From: Bradyrhizobium yuanmingense
GTDB taxonomy: Bacteria; Pseudomonadota; Alphaproteobacteria; Rhizobiales; Xanthobacteraceae
Direction of reading: 5' to 3'
Assembly (NCBI RefSeq): GCF_900094575.1
Contig: NZ_FMAE01000002.1
Span: 868,001 to 932,000, forward strand
Length of the DNA: 64,000 bases
Within the stretch, counting starts at the first letter, position 1; the number at the start of each line of letters is the position of its first letter. Both the position numbers and the translations under genes were made by a program. The notes beneath the pieces were generated by a model that was not told where the DNA came from, ran no database searches, and saw nothing but the letters and a program-made list of their open reading frames with translations. Below, one piece after another: positions 16,352 through 27,165 of this stretch.

Positions 16352-17581
16352 CTATTCCGCGGCCAGCGACTTCGCGCGCAGCGGCAGGCCGAGGCGGTCC
16401 CACACTTGCAGCAGCGCTTCGGCGAGCTGATCGATCAGGCCGTCGTCGTGATAGGGCGAGGGCGTGATACGCAGGCGCTCGGTGCCCTTGGCGACGGTCG
16501 GATAGTTGATCGGCTGGATGTAGATCCCGTGCTGTTCGAGCAGCAGGTCGGAAGCCTGCTTGCACTTCTCGGGATCGCCGACGAACAGCGGTACGATGTG
16601 TGTGTCGCTCGACATCACCGGCAGGCCGGCGGCATTGAGGATCGCCTTGACGCGGGCGGCACGGTCCTGGTGGCGCTCGCGCTCCCAGCTCGACGTCTTC
16701 AGGTGCCTGATCGCGGCGGTCGCGGCCGAGCAGACCGCCGGCGGCAGCGCGGTGGTGAAGATGAAGCCCGGCGCATAGGAGCGCACGGCGTCGATGATCT
16801 GGCCGTTGGCGGCGATGTAGCCGCCGAGACAGCCGAACGCCTTGGCCAGCGTGCCCTCGAGAATGTCGATGCGATGCATCACGCCGTCGCGCTCGGCGAT
16901 GCCGCCGCCGCGCGGGCCGTACATGCCGACGGCGTGGACTTCGTCGACATAGGTCATCGCGCCATATTTCTCGGCGAGATCGCAGATCCTGGCGAGCGGC
17001 GCGACATCGCCGTCCATGGAATAGAGACTCTCGCAGACGATCAGCTTCGGCCGATCGGGACCGGCCGCTTTCAACAGCTCTTCGAGATGCGCAACGTCGT
17101 TGTGGCGGAACACGATCCGCTCGCAGCCGGACTGGCGGATGCCCTCGATCATCGAATTGTGGTTGAGCTCGTCCGACAGGACCAGGCAGTTCGGAATGAG
17201 CTTTGCGATGGTCGGGATGCCAGTCTGGTTCGAGACATAGCCCGAGGTGAACAGCAGCGCGGCTTCCTTGCCGTGGAGATCGGCGAGCTCGGCCTCGAGC
17301 TGCACCAGCGGATGATGCGTGCCGGCGATGTTGCGGGTGCCGCCGGCGCCGGTGCCGACGCGCGTCGCGGTCTCGACCATGGCGCCGACCACCTTCGGAT
17401 GCTGGCCCATGCCGAGATAGTCGTTGGAGCACCAGATCACGACGTCGCGCTTGCCCTTGGGCGAGTGCCAGACCGCATGCGGGAACCGGCCGGCCGTGCG
17501 TTCGAGGTCGGCGAACACGCGATAACGCCGCTCGGTGTGGAGACGATCGAGGGCGGAATCGAAGAATTGGGCGTAATCCAT
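16352..17581 (-). CDS. hemA: 5-aminolevulinate synthase
   Basis: A PLP enzyme that condenses glycine with succinyl-CoA, the first step of haem synthesis by the Shemin route of alphaproteobacteria. It has 409 residues from the ATG at 17581 ([15 protein letters not shown]); a TTG two codons earlier is in frame but weaker. Family stretches include '[14 protein letters not shown]', '[15 protein letters not shown]' and '[16 protein letters not shown]'. The PLP lysine is K247 in '[13 protein letters not shown]'. Length and sequence closely match Bradyrhizobium HemA as I remember it. A perfect FNR/FixK-type box lies 135 bases upstream, and oxygen control of hemA is known in B. japonicum. Confidence 0.97.
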   Translation of the reverse strand: MDYAQFFDSALDRLHTERRYRVFADLERTAGRFPHAVWHSPKGKRDVVIWCSNDYLGMGQHPKVVGAMVETATRVGTGAGGTRNIAGTHHPLVQLEAELADLHGKEAALLFTSGYVSNQTGIPTIAKLIPNCLVLSDELNHNSMIEGIRQSGCERIVFRHNDVAHLEELLKAAGPDRPKLIVCESLYSMDGDVAPLARICDLAEKYGAMTYVDEVHAVGMYGPRGGGIAERDGVMHRIDILEGTLAKAFGCLGGYIAANGQIIDAVRSYAPGFIFTTALPPAVCSAATAAIRHLKTSSWERERHQDRAARVKAILNAAGLPVMSSDTHIVPLFVGDPEKCKQASDLLLEQHGIYIQPINYPTVAKGTERLRITPSPYHDDGLIDQLAEALLQVWDRLGLPLRAKSLAAE

Positions 17582-17715
17582 CGGCAAACCTGCAACGGAA
17601 CCTGACCAAGGGGACGGGTCTACTTAGAGCTTTTCCAGCTCCAATGTCTATGCGCTATCCCACATTTGGATCTGTGGGGCATTTGGGCAAAATGCCCTAT
17701 CCGGCGCGTCTCAGT

Positions 17716-17729
17716 TTGATCCCGATCAA
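17716..17729. promoter_or_regulatory. FNR/FixK-type box between hemA and aroQ
   Basis: TTGATCCCGATCAA is a perfect TTGAT-N4-ATCAA palindrome, the consensus for FNR and FixK2. It lies 135 bases upstream of the hemA start and 120 upstream of the divergent aroQ start. By position it could serve either; the known oxygen control of hemA in Bradyrhizobium makes hemA the likelier target. Confidence 0.75.
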
Positions 17730-17848
17730 TCCTGCGCGACATATAATGCTGCTCTGCACCATCTGCCGGGGCGACCCAGCCTATGGTCTTCCGTCGCAGC
17801 CCGGCGCGCGCTTTCCTTGCTCAACCAGGCTCTCGAAAGGACCCTTCC

Positions 17849-18280
17849 ATGAAGCGCGTGATGATCCTCAACGGCCCCAACCTCAACATGCTCGGCATCC
17901 GCGAGCCGCACATCTACGGCACGACGACGCTCGCGGAGGTCAACGCGAGCTGCGAGGACGCGGCCGCCAGGCTCGGCCTCAAGCTCGCCTTCCACCAGTC
18001 CAACCACGAGGGCGTGCTGGTTGATCTGATCCAGTCGGCGCGGCAGGACGCCGAGGCCATCGTCATCAATCCGGCCGGCCTCTCCTTCACCTCGGTCTCG
18101 ATCATGGACGCGATCAAGACGTTCGAGGGTCCGGTGCTGGAGGTGCACATCTCCAACATCCACGCCCGTGACGAATATCACCGGCACTCCAAGATCTCGT
18201 ACGTGGCGACCGGCGTGATCTGCGGGCTCGGGCCGTTCGGCTACATCGCGGCGCTGCACGCGATCGCGAATATGAAGTGA
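17849..18280 (+). CDS. aroQ: Type II 3-dehydroquinate dehydratase, divergent active-site loop
   Basis: Trans-dehydration of 3-dehydroquinate in the shikimate or quinate route; 143 residues, the usual size. The start MKRVMILNGPNLNMLG has AAAGGA upstream. The catalytic Tyr23 ('HIYGTTT') and His100 ('EVHISNIHARDEYHRHS') are present, as is 'GVICGLGPFGY'. The substrate loop normally written NPGAYTHTS reads NPAGLSFTS (about 74-82), so this may be a paralogue with altered kinetics or a catabolic role rather than the housekeeping enzyme. It is divergent from hemA and convergent with the metallo-hydrolase gene. Confidence 0.85.
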   Translation: MKRVMILNGPNLNMLGIREPHIYGTTTLAEVNASCEDAAARLGLKLAFHQSNHEGVLVDLIQSARQDAEAIVINPAGLSFTSVSIMDAIKTFEGPVLEVHISNIHARDEYHRHSKISYVATGVICGLGPFGYIAALHAIANMK

Positions 18281-18304
18281 GGCGCCAGCCGCGCCGGAGG
18301 TCTG

Positions 18305-18445
18305 CTCCCTCGCCCCGTTCTTACGGGGAGAGGGTTGGGGTGAGGGGCTGTTTCGGCAATGATGGTGAGAGTTGGACTCGCGGAGACTCCCCCTCACCCG
18401 CCACGCTTCGCGTGTCGGCCTCTCCCCGCAGGCGGGGAGAGGCGA
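18305..18445. repeat. Dispersed repeat, copy A
   Basis: About 140 bases that match 29023-29163 in blocks. Shared parts are CTCCCTCGCCCCG, GGGGAGAGGGTTGGGGTGAG, GTTGGACTCG with GGAGACTCCCCCTCACCCG, and CCTCTCCCCGCA with GGGGAGAG. The ends are inverted (CCCTCGCCCC... against GGGGAGAGG), so the unit folds into a long hairpin. It fills the gap between two convergent genes, where it could act as a terminator. Confidence 0.75.
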
Positions 18446-18450
18446 ATAAC

Positions 18451-19512
18451 TCACGTCGTCCGAAACTGCAGCACGCCGTCCTGCATCTCGGGCGTGAGGC
18501 GGCCCTCGACGATCATGTAGTTGACGTGGGCGACGAGCTCGCCGGCGGCAAAGCCCATCTGGTGCTCGTCCAGCACGTGCTTGTTGAACACCACGGGCAC
18601 CAGAGCGCGCGAGGTTTGCGGCACCTCACGGCAGGCTTCCGCGATCAATCGGCAGCGCTCTTCGTGGTGGTCGGCGAGCTGCTTGATGCGGGTCTTCAAT
18701 CCGTAGAATGGCACGCCATGGCCGGGCAGCACCAGCACGTCATAGGGCAGCGTCGTGGTCAGGCTGGCGAGCGAGGCCAGATATTCGCCGAGCGAGTTCT
18801 GGTCGGGCTCGACCGCCCAGACGCTGACATTCGGCGAGATCTTGCTCAGCACCTGGTCGGCGGAGAGGAACAGCTTGTCGTCGGCGCAATACAGCATCAC
18901 CTGGTCGAGGGCGTGGCCGCCGCCGGTGATGACCTTGAAGCGGCGCGTGCCGATCACGACGTCGTCGCCATGCGAGATGCGGCGGTAGGACGGCGGCAGC
19001 ACCGAGACGCGCTTCAGATAGTCCTGGCCGCGGCCGAGCAGCTTTTCGGTGAGCGACTCGTCCATGCCATGGCGGCGGAAGAACAGCCGCTGCGCCTCGC
19101 GCCGCTCCTCGGTGCCGCGGTTCTGGTGATAGACCGATTGCAGATATTCGACCTGCGACATCACCAGCGGGCAGCCGAACCGCTCGACGATCCAACCGGC
19201 GAGGCCGACATGATCCGGGTGGGAGTGGGTGACGATCAGGCGCGTGATGTTGACGCCTTTCAGCGGTCCGTCGAACAGCTTCGTCCAGGCCTCGATCGTC
19301 TCCTCGTTGCCGAAGCCGGCATCGATCATCGCATAGCCGTCGCCATCGGCGAGCAGGTAGATGTTCACGTGGTTGAGGCGGAACGGCAGCTTCAGCCGCG
19401 CCCACAACACGCCGGGCCGCACCTCGACCACCTGTTCGGGGCCGGGATGCTGTTCCCAGGGGTAGCGCAGGGCCTCGGCCGAGGACTGCGGGGTGTCGGT
19501 TTTCGAGCTCAT
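18451..19512 (-). CDS. Metallo-beta-lactamase-fold hydrolase
   Basis: A 353-residue zinc hydrolase of the glyoxalase II/beta-lactamase fold. The metal motif is 'VTHSHPDHVGLAGW' (HxHxDH), with further ligands in 'GGGHALDQVMLY' (His), 'FLSADQVL' (Asp) and 'VLPGHGVPFYG' (His). The N-terminus reads 'VRPGVLWARLKLPFRLNHVNIYL'. There is no signal peptide. The substrate is not predictable; relatives hydrolyse thioesters, lactones or phosphodiesters. It is monocistronic, convergent with aroQ across dispersed repeat copy A. Confidence 0.88.
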   Translation of the reverse strand: MSSKTDTPQSSAEALRYPWEQHPGPEQVVEVRPGVLWARLKLPFRLNHVNIYLLADGDGYAMIDAGFGNEETIEAWTKLFDGPLKGVNITRLIVTHSHPDHVGLAGWIVERFGCPLVMSQVEYLQSVYHQNRGTEERREAQRLFFRRHGMDESLTEKLLGRGQDYLKRVSVLPPSYRRISHGDDVVIGTRRFKVITGGGHALDQVMLYCADDKLFLSADQVLSKISPNVSVWAVEPDQNSLGEYLASLASLTTTLPYDVLVLPGHGVPFYGLKTRIKQLADHHEERCRLIAEACREVPQTSRALVPVVFNKHVLDEHQMGFAAGELVAHVNYMIVEGRLTPEMQDGVLQFRTT

Positions 19513-19649
19513 GCTATCGGCTTAAACCCAGCGCGCGCGGGGCGCCAGCCGAAAAAGGATGCTGGGCGGCGACAGCATGGCGGTCATACCGAGGCAGTTT
19601 TCCGTAGCCCGGATTGCGCTACGCTCCATCCAGGCTACAGGACAGGGCC

Positions 19650-21806
19650 TTACGCCGCCCGCATGTCGTTGAGGAAGGCGTCGATCTCCCCGCGCAGCAT
19701 ATCGGCCTCGCGGCGCAACGCGTCCGAAGCGCCCAGCACCTCGGTGGCCGCAGCGCCGGCTTCGGCGGACGCGGTGGAGACGCCGACGATGTTGCTGGAG
19801 ACCTCGCTGGTGCCGCCGGCGGCATGCTGGATGTTGCGGGCGATTTCGCGCGTCGCGGCGCCCTGCTCCTCGACCGCCGCTGCGATCGTGGTGGTGACGT
19901 CGTTGATCTCGCCGATGATCCGGCCGATGCCCTGGATGGCGCCGACCGCGGAGGTCGTGACTGACTGCATGCTGGCGATCTGGGTGCGGATCTCGTCGGT
20001 CGCCTTGGCGGTCTGGCTCGCCAGGCTCTTCACCTCGGAGGCAACCACCGCGAAGCCGCGGCCGGCCTCGCCGGCGCGCGCCGCCTCGATGGTGGCGTTG
20101 AGCGCGAGCAGATTGGTCTGCGAGGCAATGGTCTGGATCAGGTCGACGACGACGCTGATGCGGCTCGCGCTGTCGGCAAGGCTCTGCACCGTGGCGTCGG
20201 TCGCTCCCGCTTCGTCGACCGCCTTTTTGGCGATCTCGGCGGAGGTCACGACCTGACGGCTGATCTCCTGGATCGAGGAGGACAGCTGCTCGGTGCCGGC
20301 CGAGACGGTCTGCACGTTGACCGACGTCTCTTCCGCCGCGGAGGCGACCGCGTTGACCAGCGCGTTGGACTGGTCGGCGGTGTTCGACATGCTCTGCGCG
20401 GTCGATTGCATCGAATTGGCCGATTGGGCCAGATTATCGAGCGCGGAGCGCACCGTGCTTTCGAACTGGGCGATCTTCGCCTCCATGCGCGCGGCGCGCT
20501 CGGCCTTGGCGATACGGTCCTTGTCCTGCTCGCTCGTCAGCGCGCGGGTCTCGATCATGCTCTCCCGGAACACCTGCAGCGTGTTCGCCATCACCGAGAT
20601 TTCGTCGTTGTGATTCTTCGAGCGGTAGATCTCGGTTTCGAGATCCCCGTTCGCGAGCAGCTGCATCGACTGCTGCAAGGCGCCGATCCGGCGCAGGATG
20701 TTACGGCCGACATAGAGCCAGACGAACAGCGCCGAGCCGACCAGCATCAGCGCGCCCAAGCCCAGCATGACCGACGTCGCGAGCGAAATCTCCTGCCGCG
20801 CCTGGAAGGTCGAGGTGTTGGTCTCTTTCTGCACGCCGTCGACGAGCTGCTGCACGCTGATGCCGAGCCCGACATTGAGCTTGCGGGTCTCGTCCAGGAT
20901 GGTCTGGCCGTAGTCGATGGAGTCGAGCTCTTTCTCGCGCAGATTGAACACGCCGGTCTTGCCGGTGCCGAGCGCGAGCAGCTTTTCCGCGGTGTCGCGC
21001 AGCATCTTGTTGCCCTGGTTGTCCGGCAACAGATCGAGGTTCGACCGCAGGCGCCCCTGCGCCGTCTTGAATTCCTTCTGGATGTCATCGAGCTTGTCGC
21101 TGGTGTTCGCCGACAGCGCCGCGCTCATGTTGGCGGCGGCGAGATTACCGCTGGCGACGACGTTGCCGAGCTGACCGACGGTCTGCGCGGCGTCGGTCGC
21201 GTCTGCGGCTGACAGGTCGGCTGAACCGAGAATGGCATTGACGCGGGTCTGCGCGTCCAGCATCGCCGGACTCGCTGCGCCGACGAAGGCGCCCTGCGCG
21301 GCGCGAAGCGCGTCATATTGCTTGTCGTGCAGCGCCGCGATGTCGAGCCGTTCGCGGGCGGCTTTCGTCAGGCTCTGAGCCGCCTCGTTGATGCTCTTCA
21401 TCGTCTCGCTGAGCCCGGAGACGACGCTCTTGTCGCCGCCGAGCTCGATGATCTCGTTGAGCTTCTGCTGCGTCTGCTCCTGTAATTCCCTGAGTTTCTT
21501 GGTGCGCTCGTTCAGAGCGTCCTCGCTCTGCGCCGCAAGCAGGGCCGGTCCCTGCGCCGCGAGGCTCGCACTCAGCGCCGACAATTGCAGGCTGGCGGAA
21601 AGGCGCGGAATGTCCCGTCCGCTCAGTTCAGTCATGCGTCCGCCGAGATTCTGCAGCGCAAGGCCGGCGCCGGCCGCGATCACGAGGCCCATGCCCGCGA
21701 TGACCGCAAACGCCGCGAACAGGCTGCCGCGCACGCCCCATTTGGGCATTTTGAAACGCGGACGGAAACTGCCAAGGAAGCGGCCAAGGCCCAAACGGAT
21801 CGGCAT
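19650..21806 (-). CDS. Methyl-accepting chemotaxis protein
   Basis: A 718-residue chemoreceptor in the inner membrane. The start [12 protein letters not shown] has GGGGGAA upstream. Membrane segment 1 is near 25-50, a long helical periplasmic sensor domain rich in Ala/Gln follows, then a second segment near 350-370 ('[20 protein letters not shown]'). A HAMP linker ('[21 protein letters not shown]') leads to a cytoplasmic signalling domain whose tip contains '[20 protein letters not shown]'. No CheB/CheR tethering pentapeptide is seen at the C-terminus ('FLNDMRAA'). No che genes are near, so it is an orphan receptor. Confidence 0.94.
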   Translation of the reverse strand: MPIRLGLGRFLGSFRPRFKMPKWGVRGSLFAAFAVIAGMGLVIAAGAGLALQNLGGRMTELSGRDIPRLSASLQLSALSASLAAQGPALLAAQSEDALNERTKKLRELQEQTQQKLNEIIELGGDKSVVSGLSETMKSINEAAQSLTKAARERLDIAALHDKQYDALRAAQGAFVGAASPAMLDAQTRVNAILGSADLSAADATDAAQTVGQLGNVVASGNLAAANMSAALSANTSDKLDDIQKEFKTAQGRLRSNLDLLPDNQGNKMLRDTAEKLLALGTGKTGVFNLREKELDSIDYGQTILDETRKLNVGLGISVQQLVDGVQKETNTSTFQARQEISLATSVMLGLGALMLVGSALFVWLYVGRNILRRIGALQQSMQLLANGDLETEIYRSKNHNDEISVMANTLQVFRESMIETRALTSEQDKDRIAKAERAARMEAKIAQFESTVRSALDNLAQSANSMQSTAQSMSNTADQSNALVNAVASAAEETSVNVQTVSAGTEQLSSSIQEISRQVVTSAEIAKKAVDEAGATDATVQSLADSASRISVVVDLIQTIASQTNLLALNATIEAARAGEAGRGFAVVASEVKSLASQTAKATDEIRTQIASMQSVTTSAVGAIQGIGRIIGEINDVTTTIAAAVEEQGAATREIARNIQHAAGGTSEVSSNIVGVSTASAEAGAAATEVLGASDALRREADMLRGEIDAFLNDMRAA

Positions 21807-21914
21807 CGAAAATTCCCCCAATGTTCTTCTATTTGTGGCTGCAGTATCGGCAGCACCGGTTAAGGAATCGCAATGAGCCCAATCGGTTGACGTTGTTCCG
21901 CAGAGCGAAAAAAG

Positions 21915-21940
21915 AGGGGCCGGCAACGAGGCCGGCCCCT
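21915..21940 (-). terminator. Rho-independent terminator of the outer-membrane protein gene
   Basis: AGGGGCCGGC (21915-21924) pairs perfectly with GCCGGCCCCT (21931-21940) around a 6-base loop. Read on the minus strand, the stem is followed by CTTTTTT, giving a classical terminator 28 bases after the stop of the beta-barrel gene. Confidence 0.85.
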
Positions 21941-21967
21941 TCATCTTGATAAGGTCCTGGTAACCGA

Positions 21968-22693
21968 TCAATAGCGCGCCATGGCCGGGCTCGCCCAGTT
22001 GAAGCGGTAGTTGACGCCCGCCTTGAAGGCATGGTCGTCGGTGGTGAAGGCGCCGGTGCCGGCGAGCGGACCGGCGGTGAAGCTGGCGTCGCCGAAATTG
22101 TAGTACTGGTACTCGGCCTTGGCCGACCAGTTCGGGGCGAACATGTATTCGAGGCCGGCGCCGACGGTGTAGCCGTTGCGGTGATCGCCGGTGATGACGA
22201 AGGCGGCCGGCACGCCGCCGACGGTGACCCTCTCGTTGTTGTCCGAATAGGCGTAGCCGCCCTTCACATAGACCAGGCCGGGACCCCAGGTGTAGCCGAC
22301 GCGGCCCGTGATCGAGCCGAGGCCGCGCTGGTCGTTGGTGTAGGCGATGCCGCCCGGGAACACGGCGCCGACGCTGCCGGAGAGCCAGGAATACTGGCCT
22401 TCGACGCCGACCACGAAGTTCGGGTGGAACTGCCAGTCCGCACCGACCTGCACGCCGCCGAGGAAGCGGCCGTTGCCGTTGTTGCCGGTGGAGAGGCCAT
22501 TGAAATTGTTGTCGCTGGAGAACGCGCCGCCGACATGGGCGCCGAGATAGAAGCCCGTCCAATTGTAGATCGGCGCGGCGTAGGCCGGCGCGGGCGTCTT
22601 GTAATAATTGCGGTTGCCGAGATCGGCACCGACGGCCGGCGCAGCCGCGCCCAACACGAGCAGCGCCACGGTCGCAAACAGAATCTTCTTCAT
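21968..22693 (-). CDS. Outer-membrane beta-barrel protein, Omp25/RopB-like
   Basis: A 241-residue outer-membrane protein. The signal peptide [20 protein letters not shown] is cleaved after about residue 22. The mature part begins with '[16 protein letters not shown]', the typical first strand of this alphaproteobacterial 8-strand barrel family, and alternating strands continue to '[11 protein letters not shown]'. The C-terminal residues 'PAMARY' end in an aromatic, as barrel proteins do. GGAG lies nine bases before the start. It is followed by a strong terminator, so probably highly expressed and monocistronic. Role: envelope structure or porin-like; no specific substrate. Confidence 0.92.
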   Translation of the reverse strand: MKKILFATVALLVLGAAAPAVGADLGNRNYYKTPAPAYAAPIYNWTGFYLGAHVGGAFSSDNNFNGLSTGNNGNGRFLGGVQVGADWQFHPNFVVGVEGQYSWLSGSVGAVFPGGIAYTNDQRGLGSITGRVGYTWGPGLVYVKGGYAYSDNNERVTVGGVPAAFVITGDHRNGYTVGAGLEYMFAPNWSAKAEYQYYNFGDASFTAGPLAGTGAFTTDDHAFKAGVNYRFNWASPAMARY

Positions 22694-22917
22694 CGTCTTG
22701 AACTCCAACACGTAAGGTCCCCGGCAGGCGCGTTTGCTGCGCCGCATTGGTTTTGCAGATAGCTCGCTTTTGACGAAAATGCTGTCACATCCGTGGCACA
22801 GCGACGGCCAACGTAACTTGTTGGGCCGTAAATGATTTTCGTGCTTAATGGCAACTTAAGAAGTGGTGAAGGAAGGCTTAACGGCGCACTCTGTCGGTAA
22901 CTTGCGCGCGCCTTGCG

Positions 22918-23238
22918 TTAACCAAGACGCCGCCGTGCCTCATCGCGCATCTGCGCGCGAAAGGCGGCGCGCTTTGCCGGCCTGTCTTCCTCACGCACGT
23001 CGTGTCGATCGAAGATGTCGAACTTCTCCAGGATCGGATAGCGCTCGCTCGCCATCGCGAGCACGCGCAGTATCCTGGTCCCCTCCGGCGTCGGGCCGCT
23101 GACCTCCCAGCGCCGGATGGTGTCGGCGCCGCCTCTTTCCGGCAGTCCGCAAAGCTTGGCCATGTCGGCCGCGCTGAGCTTGCGCTCGAGGGCATCGGAG
23201 AGGTCGTTGCGAAGCTGCTTCAGTTCGGCGCCGGTCAT
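22918..23238 (-). CDS. Small helix-turn-helix DNA-binding protein
   Basis: A 106-residue protein starting MTGAELKQLRNDLSDAL at 23238. The frame is open farther upstream, but that part looks non-coding. An XRE-like helix-turn-helix spans about 1-60 ('LSAADMAKLCGLPERGGADTIRRWEVSG'), with the trailing 'PTPEGTRILRVL' typical of phage-repressor-like regulators. The C-terminal part is basic ('KRAAFRAQMRDEARRRLG'). The target is unknown. It stands alone between the outer-membrane gene and a small secreted protein on the other strand. Confidence 0.75.
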   Translation of the reverse strand: MTGAELKQLRNDLSDALERKLSAADMAKLCGLPERGGADTIRRWEVSGPTPEGTRILRVLAMASERYPILEKFDIFDRHDVREEDRPAKRAAFRAQMRDEARRRLG

Positions 23239-23427
23239 GCTTGCGTCCAGGGAAGTCACTGAAAGCAATGCACTAGCGCTGATTCGGGTCCATCCGAAGA
23301 CGGTATGAGTCCGCCGCGCTCCGGCACCTTCGTCCGCACACGGAATTATGAAGGGAGAACCCATGGAAATTTGCCGATGCATGAACACTTGGCATATCGG
23401 GGCGCGCAACGGGTGAAGGGATCAGCC

Positions 23428-23712
23428 ATGAAAACCATCAGACTCGCCATTTCCGCGCTGATCACGACGGGACTGCTTGCCGCACCATTCGCAGCTGAGG
23501 CGAAAAAGGTCCGGTCCAGCCGGCAATACAGCACTGGTGTGGTGGCTCCGACCTATGGCGGAGCCGGAGCGCCGGCCGCGCAACCGAGGGCGGCCTACGG
23601 ATCGTCGGGACAGTCGGTTGGCACTGTCACCGCGCCGTCGATCGGATCATACAATTGGCCCTCGGTCGGCGTGACCAACTCGGCTCCCACCTGGAGCAAC
23701 ACCACGAGATAG
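23428..23712 (+). CDS. Small secreted protein of unknown function
   Basis: A 94-residue protein. The signal peptide 'MKTIRLAISALITTGLLA...PFAAEA' is cleaved after about residue 25. The mature part is low-complexity, rich in Gly, Ala, Ser and Tyr ('YGGAGAPAAQPRAAYGSSG'), with no cysteine. GAAGGGA precedes the ATG at 23428; the frame runs upstream to 23305, but the signal peptide fixes the start. It converges with the AEC permease 32 bases away. No family recognised. Confidence 0.68.
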   Translation: MKTIRLAISALITTGLLAAPFAAEAKKVRSSRQYSTGVVAPTYGGAGAPAAQPRAAYGSSGQSVGTVTAPSIGSYNWPSVGVTNSAPTWSNTTR

Positions 23713-23744
23713 AGGGCTCCGGCAAGGTGGAGGCCACTGGCGGA

Positions 23745-24686
23745 TCAACGCATGCCGCTCGCCGATCCCGAGAGCAGATAAAGCGCGATGAGCAATGTCG
23801 CGACCGACAGCATCGTCGTGATCGAGACCGTGGCCGCAACCAGCTTCTCCTCGACCTTGTGTTCATGTGCGAGGACGTAGACGGTTTTCGCCGTCGGCAC
23901 GGCCGCGCAGATGACCGCCGCAACCGTGTAGAGAGGGGTGAGGCCGATCACGACGCAAAGCCCGTAGACGATGAGCGGCATGACCACCAGTTTCACCGCC
24001 GCGAGCGCAAACGACGCTTTCAGGTTGGACCGCAAGCCCTCGATGGACAGGCCAAGCCCGATGGCGAACAGCGCGCACGGCGTGAGCGCGGCAGCGATCA
24101 TGTTGAGATAGGCCGCGACCGGTGCCGGAATCGGCAGTCCCGTCACCGCCCAGGTGAGGCCGATGAACGTCGACAGCACCATGGGATTGAGCAGGATCTG
24201 CTTTGCCAGTCCCATAGAGCCCACGGAGGCCCCGCGTGCATCGCGCTTTTCCAGCAGGATCACCGTGATCGGAAACATCACCGCGGCCACGAACACCGTC
24301 GCGACGGCCGCGGGCAGGACGGCGGGTTGGCCGTAGATCGCATGCAGGATCGGCAGCGCAACGAACCCGGTGTTGGTCATCGCCGCCGCCATCCCGTGAA
24401 TGGTGCTGCTGGCGAGGTCGTGTTTGCCGCCTGCGCGGACCGGCACGAACACGAGCGCGAAGCAGATCAGCGAGCCGCCGCCGAAGGCGAGCAGAAAACG
24501 CCATTCCAGGAGATTGCGCGCCGGCTCCTGGGCGATCGTGACAATCAACAGCGCCGGCATCGCCACGTTGTAGGCGAAATGCACCAGGGCATCGGCCAGC
24601 GCCCGCGAGAGATAGCCGAGCTCGCCGGCGAGCCAGCCGGTGACGATGATCGCGAATACGGGAAGAACGAGGCTGGCGACCTCCAT
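23745..24686 (-). CDS. AEC-family (auxin efflux carrier-type) permease
   Basis: A 313-residue inner-membrane permease with about ten hydrophobic segments. The N-terminus 'LVLPVFAIIVTGWLAGELGYL', 'FAYNVAMPALLIVTIA' and the central 'MTNTGFVALPIL' are AEC marks, and the second half repeats the first. Bacterial members often export or exchange malonate, malate or other organic acids; the substrate cannot be set here. Monocistronic; the following minus-strand genes are on the far side of a 105-base gap. Confidence 0.9.
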   Translation of the reverse strand: MEVASLVLPVFAIIVTGWLAGELGYLSRALADALVHFAYNVAMPALLIVTIAQEPARNLLEWRFLLAFGGGSLICFALVFVPVRAGGKHDLASSTIHGMAAAMTNTGFVALPILHAIYGQPAVLPAAVATVFVAAVMFPITVILLEKRDARGASVGSMGLAKQILLNPMVLSTFIGLTWAVTGLPIPAPVAAYLNMIAAALTPCALFAIGLGLSIEGLRSNLKASFALAAVKLVVMPLIVYGLCVVIGLTPLYTVAAVICAAVPTAKTVYVLAHEHKVEEKLVAATVSITTMLSVATLLIALYLLSGSASGMR

Positions 24687-24791
24687 CCGGCTTCCCCCTC
24701 ATTTTCGAACAGGGAGGGTAGACCGGCAATGGACTGGCGTCACTCCGTGATTTGTGGGTCGCCTTGATTTGTCGGAGGAGAATCCGCCTCG

Positions 24792-25001
24792 CTAGATTCC
24801 CCGGCGCCCCTGGTCTCCGATCACGCAGCGCCAGGCCGCCAGGCGCTCGGCCGGATGCTGGTTCATCCATTCGGCAAGCTGCGGCGCGCCCATCAGGCAG
24901 GCCTGCACCGAGATTTGCGCAAAGTCCGACGTGGTGACGATCTGCTCGTGACAATTGGAGGGAGAGGCGAGGCTGCAAAGCACGGCGATGATCTTGATCA
25001 C
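24792..25001 (-). CDS. Small hypothetical protein with N-terminal hydrophobic segment
   Basis: A 69-residue protein from a GTG at 25001 ('MIKIIAVLCSLASPSNCHEQ'). The short hydrophobic start could be a weak signal or lipoprotein-like anchor. Four cysteines (residues 9, 17, 35 and 59) suggest disulfides if exported. The GTG overlaps the stop of the upstream small gene as GTGA, a sign of translational coupling. No family recognised. Confidence 0.58.
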   Translation of the reverse strand: MIKIIAVLCSLASPSNCHEQIVTTSDFAQISVQACLMGAPQLAEWMNQHPAERLAAWRCVIGDQGRRGI

Positions 25002-25174
25002 GATACGTTACCTCCGTCGCGGCCGATGAACGGGCGACGGATCGCCGGCCTTCCCTGGCCCTCGTCCGTCGGATCGACCGGCGGGAAGATGCTGTCGTAG
25101 ATCGCCCGCGCTTCCTGGATGAGGCGCGTTCGCTCGCGCTCGGACTTCGAGACAAATCGAATAACTTCGCCCAT
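24998..25174 (-). CDS. Small basic cytoplasmic protein, coupled to the next gene
   Basis: A 58-residue frame, MGEVIRFVSKSERERTRL to 'IGRDGGNVS'. GGAG lies six bases before the ATG at 25174. The helix 'SERERTRLIQEARAIYDSIF' precedes a Pro/Asp-rich linker 'PPVDPTDEGQGRPAIRRPF'. Its stop overlaps the GTG of the downstream gene by four bases, which argues that both are real and co-translated. No function is recognisable. Confidence 0.6.
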   Translation of the reverse strand: MGEVIRFVSKSERERTRLIQEARAIYDSIFPPVDPTDEGQGRPAIRRPFIGRDGGNVS

Positions 25175-25543
25175 GTTGGCTCCGAATAACAGTGTGAGTC
25201 CGTCATGAGATGACGTCGATCATTCAAACGTCATCTATGGTCATGCCCTTAAGCTTTGAAGCGGCCGGTCCGGTCACGACCGGATAAAAAGCGCGTGACC
25301 AGGCTGCGCAGTTCCCAGCATCCCGGTGCGTCTTGCTTGCTGGGTTGTTGAGCTGCCCATCACATCACGTTCGTTGTACGACGCCAGCCGCGACGAGCGA
25401 CTATGGCGTCAAGTCACCCCTTGCCGACATGAGCAAGGATGATCTCACGAAAGCAAATGCCGCTGAATCGAATATGTTTCGCCTCGCTCGGCGTGCAAGT
25501 TTTTGGAACCATCACGGAAATCAATGAACGAGGACGAGCCGCC
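25175..25543. other. Intergenic gap, no gene seen
   Basis: About 370 bases. Short frames exist but have no ribosome binding site or protein-like composition. One small inverted repeat (CCGGTC-AC-GACCGG, 25270-25283) is followed by ATAAAAAG; it is too weak to call. This gap separates two minus-strand units. Confidence 0.4.
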
Positions 25544-27163
<1,620 letters not shown>

Positions 27164-27165
27164 CG

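Noticed and set aside
22918..23409. Extended start for the small HTH gene
   Set aside because: The upstream residues look like translated intergenic DNA; the ATG at 23238 starts the recognisable domain.
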